Shown: one piece after another, positions 1-5,410 of the stretch
How positions within the stretch are numbered: the stretch's first letter is position 1
How the letters are laid out: the number at the start of each line of letters is the position of its first letter
Translations under genes and position numbers: made by a program
Notes under the pieces: generated by a model
What the model saw: the letters and a program-made list of their open reading frames with translations, nothing else
Databases searched by the model: none
Told to the model about the DNA's origin: nothing
Assembly: GCA_938038145.1 (NCBI GenBank)
Contig: CALHQU010000056.1
Coordinates: 1-5,410, forward strand
Length of the DNA: 5,410 nt
Direction: 5' to 3'
Source: an uncultured Candidatus Saccharibacteria bacterium
Lineage (GTDB): Bacteria > Patescibacteriota > Saccharimonadia > Saccharimonadales > Saccharimonadaceae

Positions 1-2
1 AT

Positions 3-269
3 GCAGCTCTGAAAAAATGTTTACATCCTTTTATCGTAGATTCGCTGAGGCGCCAGATTGATTTTAATATTGATACAACCGTTTGCTTTTGCATCGGCAG
101 CGGTGAGAATTTTAAGTTTTTGACCAATATAAATAATAAGCATCATTTCTTTGATGCTATCGTGCCGTTGGAGCATCCGCGGTTTATTATGCAGTATAAT
201 GCGGATCGCAAAGAAGAGTTTATTCAAAAGTATGTAAACATTTTCAGACAATACGGTATGGGGAAATGA
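3..269 (+). CDS. SMUG2/DUF4918-like uracil-DNA glycosylase family protein, C-terminal part
   Basis: An open frame enters from the left edge and ends at TGA 267-269, leaving 88 C-terminal residues; the start lies outside the window. Two blocks recall the SMUG2 (DUF4918) branch of the uracil-DNA glycosylase superfamily: a VCFCIGSGENFKFL stretch (about residues 31-44 of the fragment) and a PLEHPRFIMQY block (histidine codon 174-176), which would be the C-terminal active-site loop carrying the family histidine. Such enzymes remove uracil or related damaged bases from DNA in base-excision repair. The N-terminal catalytic motif is not visible, so activity cannot be judged. The stop is followed directly by TAG (270-272), giving a tandem stop. 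The gene seems unrelated to the arginine operon. The family call rests on remembered motifs; the reading frame itself is more certain than the name. Confidence 0.72.
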   Translation, partial: AALKKCLHPFIVDSLRRQIDFNIDTTVCFCIGSGENFKFLTNINNKHHFFDAIVPLEHPRFIMQYNADRKEEFIQKYVNIFRQYGMGK

Positions 270-300
270 TAGCGAACGACATTAATCCAAGATAGTACTG

Positions 301-312
301 TATAATTTAATA
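301..312 (+). promoter_or_regulatory. -10 element for a probably leaderless methyltransferase mRNA
   Basis: A perfect TATAAT occupies 301-306, and the ATG of the next gene begins at 313 after 6 bases (TTAATA). Bacterial transcription usually starts about 7 bases after the -10 hexamer, which would place it on the A of the ATG. No SD-like purine run precedes the start. No convincing -35 is seen: GACATT at 278-283 sits at the right distance but matches poorly. The -10 match and its spacing are seen directly; the leaderless transcript is inferred. Confidence 0.6.
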
Positions 313-942
313 ATGATCACCGACCAACTCCTCACCAAATATCCCATCATTTCCGAGCAAGTTGATGCCAAAGAGCTCGGCGTCTTGCTACGAGAATTGG
401 AAAAGGTGCTGCAAAGCGGCGCGACTGGCAATATCGTCGAGTTTGGTTGTTATGTCGGCACGACTAGTTTGTTTATTCGCCGACTGCTGGACGCTTATGA
501 TTTTACGGGCGAGTTTCACGTTTACGATTCGTTTGCGGGATTGCCAGAAAAAACCCAGAAGGATAATAGCGCCGCGGGTGATCAATTTAAGGCTGGCGAG
601 TTATTAGCGCCGCGTAAGACATTTGTCCAGAATTTTAAGAAAGCAGGATTGAAGTCGCCGATTATTCATAAAGGCTGGTTTTCTGATTTTACTGCTGATG
701 ACGTGCCGGAAAATATTATGTTTGCGTTTTTTGATGGCGATTTTTATGAGTCAATTGTCGATTCTTTTCGGGTTTGTGAAAGTAAGTTTAATGAAGACGC
801 GATAATTATTGTCGATGATTACGCAAATGAAGCTCTGCCGGGCGCCGCAAAAGCCACTGATGAATGGCTAAAAGTTAACAGACAATTCGCAGTCAGAACT
901 GAGGCCAGTTTGGCAATTATCTCCTCTTGCCCAAAAACATAA
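313..942 (+). CDS. TylF/MycF-like class I SAM-dependent methyltransferase
   Basis: This 209-residue protein has the pattern of the TylF/MycF (macrocin O-methyltransferase) family. It has a glycine-rich SAM loop EFGCYVGTTS (43-52), then YDSFAGLP (71-78, like the family's DSFEGLP), KGWFSD (120-125), FDGDFYES (140-147, matching the family's D-x-DLYES) and VDDYA (167-171). D141, D168 and D169 are likely metal ligands by analogy with the Mg-dependent family members. It probably methylates a hydroxyl on a sugar or other small molecule, but the substrate cannot be told and no sugar or polyketide genes are nearby. The ATG at 313 is the only sensible start: an in-frame TAA lies at 283-285 and only ATA or CTG codons come between. 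There is no SD; a TATAAT ends 6 bases upstream. It has no signal peptide or membrane segment, so it should be cytoplasmic. A link to the arginine operon is not evident. Confidence 0.85.
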   Translation: MITDQLLTKYPIISEQVDAKELGVLLRELEKVLQSGATGNIVEFGCYVGTTSLFIRRLLDAYDFTGEFHVYDSFAGLPEKTQKDNSAAGDQFKAGELLAPRKTFVQNFKKAGLKSPIIHKGWFSDFTADDVPENIMFAFFDGDFYESIVDSFRVCESKFNEDAIIIVDDYANEALPGAAKATDEWLKVNRQFAVRTEASLAIISSCPKT

Positions 943-954
943 ACGTGTTACAAT
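927..954 (+). promoter_or_regulatory. Probable arc operon promoter with extended -10
   Basis: TTGCCC (927-932, 4 of 6 to TTGACA) is followed after 16 bases by TACAAT (949-954, one mismatch to TATAAT). TG at 946-947 completes an extended -10 (TGTTACAAT). Transcription would start near 961, giving a leader of about 29 bases that keeps the arcA SD. The -35 lies inside the final codons of the methyltransferase gene. A competing -10 (TATAAA, 969-974) would start inside the SD and is less attractive. A TGTT-N8-AACA dyad (946-961) covers the -10 and could be an operator, but no regulator is encoded here. Confidence 0.5.
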
Positions 955-976
955 TAAAACATCACTAATATAAACA

Positions 977-984
977 GGGGAGGG
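977..984 (+). promoter_or_regulatory. arcA ribosome binding site, decides between GTG 987 and ATG 990
   Basis: The purine run GGGGAGGG contains GGAGG at 979-983. It stands 6 bases before ATG 990 but only 3 before GTG 987. The two codons are adjacent (GTGATG), so the protein differs by a single residue. Spacing and codon type both favour the ATG. An in-frame TAA at 966-968 rules out starts further upstream. Confidence 0.8.
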
Positions 985-989
985 TTGTG

Positions 990-2228
990 ATGGACGAACC
1001 AATTCACATTACGTCTGAAATAGGAAAACTTAAGACCGTTCTATTGCATCGGCCAGGTGAAGAGCTGGAGAATTTGACGCCAGACTATCTGACCGATCTT
1101 TTATTTGACGATATTCCATATCTGAAAGTGGCGCAGGCTGAACACGATGCTTTTGCAGAAGCATTGAGAAGTCGTGGAATCGAAGTTTTGTATCTGGATC
1201 AATTGGTCGCCGAGGCAATTAACACAGATCAACTGCGCGAACAATTTGTCGATGAAATGTTGGCTGCTTCTAAACAGGATTCACGCCGTGTTACTCAAAC
1301 ATTGCGCCAATTCTTGTTGGATTTGCCAACTCACGCTATGATTCGCAAGATTATGGCTGGTGTTCGCAAGGATGAAATTACTTTGCCTCCAGATCAGCAT
1401 CAGCAACTTCATAATATGATCGAGAAAAATCATTATCCGTTCTATCTCGATCCAATGCCAAACCTATACTTTACACGCGACCCAGCTGCCGCAATTGGTA
1501 ATGGTTTGACAATCAATAAGATGCACTGGACGGCTCGTCGTCGTGAATCGCTATTTATGCGCTACATCATTGACCATCATCCACGCTTTGCTAATCGTGC
1601 GCCAGTTTGGTACAACCGCACAGAGAAGTTCTCGATGGAAGGCGGTGATGAATTAGTATTAAGCAATAAGGTTATGGCAATTGGTGTTTCAGAGCGAACA
1701 ACTGCTGAGGCAATTGAAAAGATGGCAACCAAATTGTTTGCTGGCTCGAAATTCGAGAAAGTCATCGCTATGGAGATTCCAAAATCTCACGCCTTTATGC
1801 ACCTAGACACCGTGTTTACGATGATTGATCGTGATAAGTTTACGATTCACCCAGAAATTCGCGACCACGGCGGCAGGATGAATTGTTTTATTTTGGAGAA
1901 GGTTGAAGGTCAGCCATTCCCACGAATTACACACGAAACAGATTTGGAGCATGTCTTAAGGGTTGCGCTGGGCTTGCCAAGTGTTACGTTGATTGAGTGT
2001 GGCGGTGGCGATCCGATTGATGCTGCTCGTGAGCAGTGGAATGATGGATCAAACACTTTGGCGATTGCGCCGGGTGTTGTGGTGACTTATGATCGCAACT
2101 ACGTAACTAACCAGAAATTGCGCGAAAACGGCATCGAAGTTATTGAAATTAGTGGTGCTGAGCTTGGACGCGGTCGTGGCGGTCCACGCTGTATGAGTAT
2201 GCCGCTAGTACGAGAGGATGTATTCTAA
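990..2228 (+). CDS. arcA: Arginine deiminase
   Basis: First enzyme of the ADI pathway: L-arginine + H2O gives L-citrulline + NH3, in the cytoplasm. From ATG 990 the protein has 412 residues, close to the family's usual 405-420. Signature blocks run in order: the N-terminal [23 protein letters not shown] with catalytic-site D164; EGGDE with E217; HLDTVF with H271 and D273; CGGGDP; and the C-terminal [12 protein letters not shown], whose Cys401 is the expected nucleophile that forms the thiouronium intermediate. All key residues are present, so it should be active. An alternative GTG start at 987 adds one residue. It is the first gene of the operon, behind a strong SD and a probable extended -10 promoter. 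Its stop TAA shares its last base with the arcB ATG. Annotation is very secure; agmatine deiminase and dimethylargininase relatives are excluded by the full ArcA-type motif set. Confidence 0.97.
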   Translation: MDEPIHITSEIGKLKTVLLHRPGEELENLTPDYLTDLLFDDIPYLKVAQAEHDAFAEALRSRGIEVLYLDQLVAEAINTDQLREQFVDEMLAASKQDSRRVTQTLRQFLLDLPTHAMIRKIMAGVRKDEITLPPDQHQQLHNMIEKNHYPFYLDPMPNLYFTRDPAAAIGNGLTINKMHWTARRRESLFMRYIIDHHPRFANRAPVWYNRTEKFSMEGGDELVLSNKVMAIGVSERTTAEAIEKMATKLFAGSKFEKVIAMEIPKSHAFMHLDTVFTMIDRDKFTIHPEIRDHGGRMNCFILEKVEGQPFPRITHETDLEHVLRVALGLPSVTLIECGGGDPIDAAREQWNDGSNTLAIAPGVVVTYDRNYVTNQKLRENGIEVIEISGAELGRGRGGPRCMSMPLVREDVF

Positions 2229-2230
2229 TG
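2212..2230 (+). promoter_or_regulatory. arcA/arcB translational coupling junction with SD
   Basis: A purine run GAGAGGA (2212-2218) inside the last arcA codons lies 9 bases before the arcB ATG at 2228. The arcA stop and arcB start overlap as TAATG, so a terminating ribosome could restart directly on arcB, keeping the two enzymes in proportion. The overlap is seen; coupling is inferred. Confidence 0.7.
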
Positions 2231-3217
2231 GCTCAGAGTTTGAAAGGACGATCATTGCTGACTTTAGGCGATTATACCGCTGAAGAGATTCGCTTGCTAT
2301 TGGACACGGCTCGTGAATATCGTCGATTGAAATATGCCGGTATTCCGCACCGAATTCATGAGGGTAAAAATGTGGCTTTGTTGTTTGAAAAGACTTCAAC
2401 GCGAACACGCTGCGCATTTACGGTGGCTGCTAATGACCTTGGAGTTGCGCCAGAATATCTTGGTAAAGACGATATTCAATTGGGCAAGAAAGAAACGGTT
2501 GAAGACACTGCCAAGGTTTTGGGTCGAATGTTTGACGGGATTGAGTTTCGTGGTTTTGATCATGCAACTGTTGAGGAATTGGCGCGTCACGCTGGCGTTC
2601 CAGTGTGGAATGGATTGACCGATAAGTTCCACCCAACGCAGATTTTGGCTGACTTCATGACGATTGAAGAACATGTCGGAAAATTGAAGGGAACTAAGCT
2701 GGTATTTGTTGGCGATGGTCGTAACAATATGGCGAACTCGTTGATGATCGGCTCAGCTATTATGGGACTTGATTTTCGTATTTTGGCACCTCGTGAATTG
2801 CATCCAGAGCAAGCTTTGGTTGATAAAGCAAATCACTTTGCCAGGTCAAGCCACGCACGCATTACTATCACTGACAACTTCGAAGAAGCTTTGCGCGGTG
2901 CTGATGTAATTTACACGGACGTTTGGGTTTCAATGGGCGAGGAAGACAAATTTGCTGAACGCATTAATCAATTGCGACATTTCCAAGTTAATCGCCAGAT
3001 GATTAACTTGACAGGAAATCCTGAGGTTAAGTTTATGCACTGTTTGCCAGCATTCCATGACGCATTGACGATTACTGGAAAGAAGATTCAGGAAGATTTT
3101 GGTTTAGATTCAATGGAAGTGACGGATGAGGTGTTCCGCTCGCCACATTCGATAGTTTTTGATCAAGCGGAAAATCGTATGCATACAATCAAGGCTGTGA
3201 TGGCTTTGACATTGTAG
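2228..3217 (+). CDS. arcB: Ornithine carbamoyltransferase, catabolic
   Basis: Second enzyme of the ADI pathway. In this setting it runs citrulline + phosphate to ornithine + carbamoyl phosphate. The 329-residue length fits the family. The N-terminal carbamoyl-phosphate domain carries STRTR (57-61) and HPTQ (135-138). The C-terminal ornithine domain carries GDGRNN (162-167), D231 followed by SMG (235-237), and HCLP (271-274) with the active-site Cys272. The ending [25 protein letters not shown] is typical of the family. Every residue expected for catalysis is present. Sequence alone does not separate catabolic ArcB from biosynthetic ArgF; the call as catabolic rests on its place between arcA and arcD/arcC. 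The start is fixed by the 1-base overlap with arcA and an SD 9 bases upstream. It ends in TAG, 39 bases before arcD. Confidence 0.96.
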   Translation: MAQSLKGRSLLTLGDYTAEEIRLLLDTAREYRRLKYAGIPHRIHEGKNVALLFEKTSTRTRCAFTVAANDLGVAPEYLGKDDIQLGKKETVEDTAKVLGRMFDGIEFRGFDHATVEELARHAGVPVWNGLTDKFHPTQILADFMTIEEHVGKLKGTKLVFVGDGRNNMANSLMIGSAIMGLDFRILAPRELHPEQALVDKANHFARSSHARITITDNFEEALRGADVIYTDVWVSMGEEDKFAERINQLRHFQVNRQMINLTGNPEVKFMHCLPAFHDALTITGKKIQEDFGLDSMEVTDEVFRSPHSIVFDQAENRMHTIKAVMALTL

Positions 3218-3231
3218 TTGTTGTCGTAATG

Positions 3232-3254
3232 AGGAGGTTAAGGAGGCTCCGAGG
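3232..3254 (+). promoter_or_regulatory. Repeated Shine-Dalgarno leader of arcD
   Basis: The 39-base arcB-arcD gap contains AGGAGG at 3232-3237, a second AGGAGG at 3241-3246 and a shorter GAGG at 3251-3254, roughly one every 9 bases. The second ends 10 bases before the ATG at 3257 and is the likeliest working site. The third, 2 bases from the ATG, is too close to work, and the first is far. The repeated sites could raise ribosome loading or act as a standby site. The repeats are visible; the effect is inferred. Confidence 0.7.
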
Positions 3255-3256
3255 CA

Positions 3257-4801
3257 ATGGTAGAAAAAATTAAAAAGGCAAAGCAGAAGCTTCGATCACC
3301 GTCGGCGTTTACTATTTTGTTTGTCGTGATCATCGTTATGGCGGCATTGACGTGGGTTGTTCCTTCTGGACTATATAAGACAAACGAAGATGGCGATCGT
3401 ATAGCTAATTCATATCACGTAGTCGACAAAGATCGAACCGTCACGGAAGAAAAAGACGGTAAAAAGGAAGAGATCAAAAAACATGATCAGCAAGGTTTGT
3501 GGGACGTCTTTACTGCACCTATTAAAGGTATGTCAGACAAGCTTGATGTCATCGTCTTCGTGATGGTGCTTGGTGGATTCTTAGGTGTCACTATGAAAAC
3601 TGGTGCGCTTGACGCTTCTCTTGGCGCACTGCTTCGAAAGATGAAGGGTAAGGAAAAGTGGCTCATCCCGATTCTGATGATTTTCTTCGCTATCGGTGGT
3701 ACTACTTACGGTATGCAAGAAGAAACCGTGGCGTTCTACGCGCTCGTCATACCGATGATGATTGCTGCTGGCTATAACGCCATGACTGGCGTGATGGTGA
3801 TTGTTCTGGGTGCTGGTACTGGTGTGCTCGGCTCGACAATCAACCCATTCTCTACTGGTGTTGCAGCAAAAACCGCAGACGTGAAATTGGGTAGCGTTAT
3901 CCCAATAATGTCTATTATCTTAGTACTTTGTTTGATTGTCGCGATTATCTTTACTATGCGTTATGCCGCAAAAGTGAAGGCCGGCAAGTACAAGGAAGAC
4001 GTTCGCTACAAGCCAGCTACGGCTGCTCTCGACACGACAAACGTACCAAAATTCACTGGTCCACGAAAAGTCGTTATGTCCGTGTTTGCTATTACGTTTG
4101 TGCTAATGATTCTTTCCTTGATTCCATGGGGAAGTTGGAATATCACACTCTTTGCCGACATGTTTGAATGGGCTGCAGGTTTGCCAGTTATTGGCGCGGT
4201 GCTTGGTGTAGTCCACAGTGCAGCCTTTGGTGATTGGTATTTCAATGAAATCACTGCACTATTCCTAATTTCAACAATTGTCATAACCGCAATTTACTAC
4301 AAAGAATTTAAGAAAGAGGGTGTTTTCCCGGTTGATACATTTATTGACGGTGTGAAAGACATCTTGCCAGTTGCTTTGATCATTGCAGTGGCAACAGGTG
4401 TTTCCGTGGTGATGTCTAACGGCGAAATCCAGGATACAATCATCAGCTGGGGTGAATCTCTTCTGAAAGATGCTGGTGGCGGTGTTGTTGGTGTGTTGGC
4501 GTATCTATTCTACTTGCCAATGTCATTTATTGTTCCGTCATCATCAGGTTTGGCGGCAGCAACTATGCCGGTTATCGCGCCAATTGCCGACCTGGTTGGC
4601 TCAAGCAAAGAAGTTATGGTTGCCGCATTTGCGACAGCGTCTGGCTTGATCAATATGACGGCTCCAACTATCGCGTCGTTGATGGGTGGATTGGCTTTGG
4701 CTGGTGTTTCATATCGCGACTGGCTAAAACGCTCAGCTCCAATTATGGCAGTATTTGCTATTATCAGCATTACAGTTATTGCAATTTTCGGAGCACTGTA
4801 G
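3257..4801 (+). CDS. arcD: Arginine/ornithine antiporter, YfcC/DcuC-type membrane protein
   Basis: A 514-residue, strongly hydrophobic protein with about 12-14 membrane spans, for example near 15-36, 96-114, 135-150, 157-173, 212-233, 271-290, 331-348, 367-386, 406-425 and 493-513. It fits the YfcC/C4-dicarboxylate anaerobic carrier family (PF03606). That family includes streptococcal ArcD, from which I recall closely similar stretches: GGTTYGMQEETVAFY (147-161), GSTINPFSTG (192-201), LPMSFIVPSSSGLAAATMP (420-438) and SGLINMTAPT (462-471). It should import arginine and export ornithine without net energy cost, in the cytoplasmic membrane. It is not the APC-type ArcD of Pseudomonas. The loop after the first span (about 42-80) is unusually rich in Lys, Glu and Asp. 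The ATG is fixed by an in-frame TAA at 3239-3241 and by the SD leader. It stops 3 bases before arcC. The family is secure; the exact substrate is inferred from operon context. Confidence 0.9.
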   Translation: MVEKIKKAKQKLRSPSAFTILFVVIIVMAALTWVVPSGLYKTNEDGDRIANSYHVVDKDRTVTEEKDGKKEEIKKHDQQGLWDVFTAPIKGMSDKLDVIVFVMVLGGFLGVTMKTGALDASLGALLRKMKGKEKWLIPILMIFFAIGGTTYGMQEETVAFYALVIPMMIAAGYNAMTGVMVIVLGAGTGVLGSTINPFSTGVAAKTADVKLGSVIPIMSIILVLCLIVAIIFTMRYAAKVKAGKYKEDVRYKPATAALDTTNVPKFTGPRKVVMSVFAITFVLMILSLIPWGSWNITLFADMFEWAAGLPVIGAVLGVVHSAAFGDWYFNEITALFLISTIVITAIYYKEFKKEGVFPVDTFIDGVKDILPVALIIAVATGVSVVMSNGEIQDTIISWGESLLKDAGGGVVGVLAYLFYLPMSFIVPSSSGLAAATMPVIAPIADLVGSSKEVMVAAFATASGLINMTAPTIASLMGGLALAGVSYRDWLKRSAPIMAVFAIISITVIAIFGAL

Positions 4802-4804
4802 CCT

Positions 4805-5410
4805 ATGGATAAGAAGCGTACTATTGTAGTAGCGCTCGGTGGTAACGCCCTGCAACGGCAGGGCGAAGCCGCGTCTGAGCAACAGCAACGAGTAGCTGAT
4901 GAAACTGTTCGGCAACTTTTACCGTTAATCCAGGCTGGTCATAACGTAGCAATCGTTCATGGCAATGGTCCTCAGGTTGGCAACATTGTGTTGCACGAAG
5001 AGGCGATTAACACGCCAGATGTGCCAAGTTTGCCACTGGAAGATTCTGGCGCTATGAGTCAGGGATTGATTGGCTTTTGGCTGCAACAGGCTTTTCATGA
5101 CGCCTTTATGGTTAATCAAATGAACAATCGCGCTGTTAGTGTTATAACTCAAACGATTGTTAGCTTAAGCGATCCAGCATTCCAAAATCCAACCAAGCCA
5201 ATCGGTCCGTTCTATTCGGAAGACGAGGCGAAAACCGTCGCTAGCGAACGCGGCTACACGGTGAAAGAAGACGCTGGTCGCGGCTGGCGACGTGTCGTTC
5301 CTTCGCCAAAACCTCAGACGATTGTTGAGGCCGATGTGATTAAGGCGCTGGTTCATGCTGGCGTGACGGTCGTTTCAACTGGCGGCGGCGGCATTCCTGT
5401 TTTGCAAGAC
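4805..5410 (+). CDS. arcC: Carbamate kinase, N-terminal two thirds (runs off the window)
   Basis: Last step of the ADI pathway: carbamoyl phosphate + ADP gives ATP + carbamate, which breaks down to CO2 and NH3. The 202 residues present carry family blocks in order: VVALGGNAL (8-16), HGNGPQVGNI (52-61), SQGLIGFWLQQ (85-95), TQT (115-117), KPIGPFYS (131-138), GRGWRRVVPSPKP (158-170) and STGGGGIPV (191-199). The family is usually about 310 residues, so roughly the last third, with much of the ADP-binding region, lies beyond the edge. The ATG follows the arcD stop by 3 bases. The only SD candidate is GGAG at 4790-4793, 11 bases upstream inside arcD, so translation may rely on coupling to arcD. 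An 8-bp GC-rich hairpin lies around codons 14-21. No frameshift or missing residue is seen in the visible part. Confidence 0.96.
   Translation, partial: MDKKRTIVVALGGNALQRQGEAASEQQQRVADETVRQLLPLIQAGHNVAIVHGNGPQVGNIVLHEEAINTPDVPSLPLEDSGAMSQGLIGFWLQQAFHDAFMVNQMNNRAVSVITQTIVSLSDPAFQNPTKPIGPFYSEDEAKTVASERGYTVKEDAGRGWRRVVPSPKPQTIVEADVIKALVHAGVTVVSTGGGGIPVLQD
4846..4865 (+). other. Perfect 8-bp inverted repeat in the 5' coding region of arcC
   Basis: CGCCCTGC (4846-4853) and GCAGGGCG (4858-4865) are exact reverse complements around an AACG loop and would form a stable RNA hairpin 41 bases into arcC. No T-run follows, so it is not an intrinsic terminator. It coincides with codons for the conserved GGNAL motif and the residues after it, so part of the symmetry may come from protein constraint. 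Confidence 0.55.

Noticed and set aside
21..251. Minus-strand open frame of 76 codons
   Set aside because: It lies opposite the glycosylase-like fragment, which has recognisable conserved motifs on the + strand, and it shows no motif of its own.
267..272. Tandem TGA-TAG stop as a sign of UGA recoding
   Set aside because: If UGA were read as an amino acid, in-frame TGA should occur among about 1,750 codons here, and none does. Tandem stops are common by chance.
943..989. Intrinsic terminator between the methyltransferase gene and arcA
   Set aside because: No GC-rich stem followed by a T-run is present, so some readthrough into arcA is possible.
3206..3230. Perfect TTGACA at 3206-3211 near the end of arcB, as an internal promoter for arcD
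   Set aside because: No -10 sits at 16-18 bases; the nearest match (CGTAAT, 3225-3230) is only 13 bases away. The hexamer is explained by Leu-Thr codons.
4006..4284. Minus-strand open frame of 92 codons inside arcD, with others at 4510-4770 and 2396-2674
   Set aside because: These are antisense shadows of strongly conserved arcD and arcB coding sequence, with no start signals or family features.
5383..5394. GGC trinucleotide run as a microsatellite
   Set aside because: It encodes the conserved Gly run of carbamate kinase (STGGGGIPV), so it reflects protein constraint.
1..5410. CRISPR array, tRNA, insertion sequence or attachment-site repeats
   Set aside because: I found no regularly spaced repeats, cloverleaf-like segments, transposase motifs or terminal inverted repeats; nearly all bases are explained by six coding regions.

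Overview
The window holds most of an arginine deiminase (ADI) operon in the order arcA-arcB-arcD-arcC. It lies behind a methyltransferase gene and the 3' end of a DNA-glycosylase-like gene, and all six genes are on the + strand. Spacing is tight: no gap exceeds about 50 bases and I see no intrinsic terminator, so there is no long gene-free stretch to describe.

Organism: no rRNA or marker gene is present, so placement is inference. Base composition is moderate, start signals are a mix of strong Shine-Dalgarno (SD) sites and one apparently leaderless gene, and the ADI enzymes look like those of host-associated fermentative bacteria. A host-associated Candidatus Saccharibacteria (TM7) genome, a group from which ADI systems have been reported, is my first guess. 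A Gram-positive fermenter is the alternative. About 1,750 codons contain no in-frame TGA, which argues against lineages that read UGA as glycine.

Layout: 3-269 is the C-terminal 88 residues of a SMUG2/DUF4918-like uracil-DNA glycosylase. 313-942 is a TylF/MycF-like SAM-dependent methyltransferase whose ATG lies 6 bases after a perfect TATAAT, as expected for a leaderless mRNA. A probable arc promoter (927-954) overlaps the end of that gene. It is followed by arcA (990-2228), arcB (2228-3217, sharing one base with arcA), arcD (3257-4801, behind a repeated SD leader) and arcC (4805 to the window end, about two thirds of the gene).

How the genes work together: ArcD imports arginine in exchange for ornithine. 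ArcA converts arginine to citrulline and ammonia. ArcB splits citrulline with phosphate into ornithine and carbamoyl phosphate. ArcC uses carbamoyl phosphate to make ATP from ADP, releasing ammonia and CO2. The result is a self-contained ATP-producing, acid-neutralising module. The pathway is well known. The points most worth checking are the leaderless start, the periodic SD leader of arcD, the charged loop in ArcD, the hairpin in arcC, and whether the operon was acquired by a reduced-genome host.
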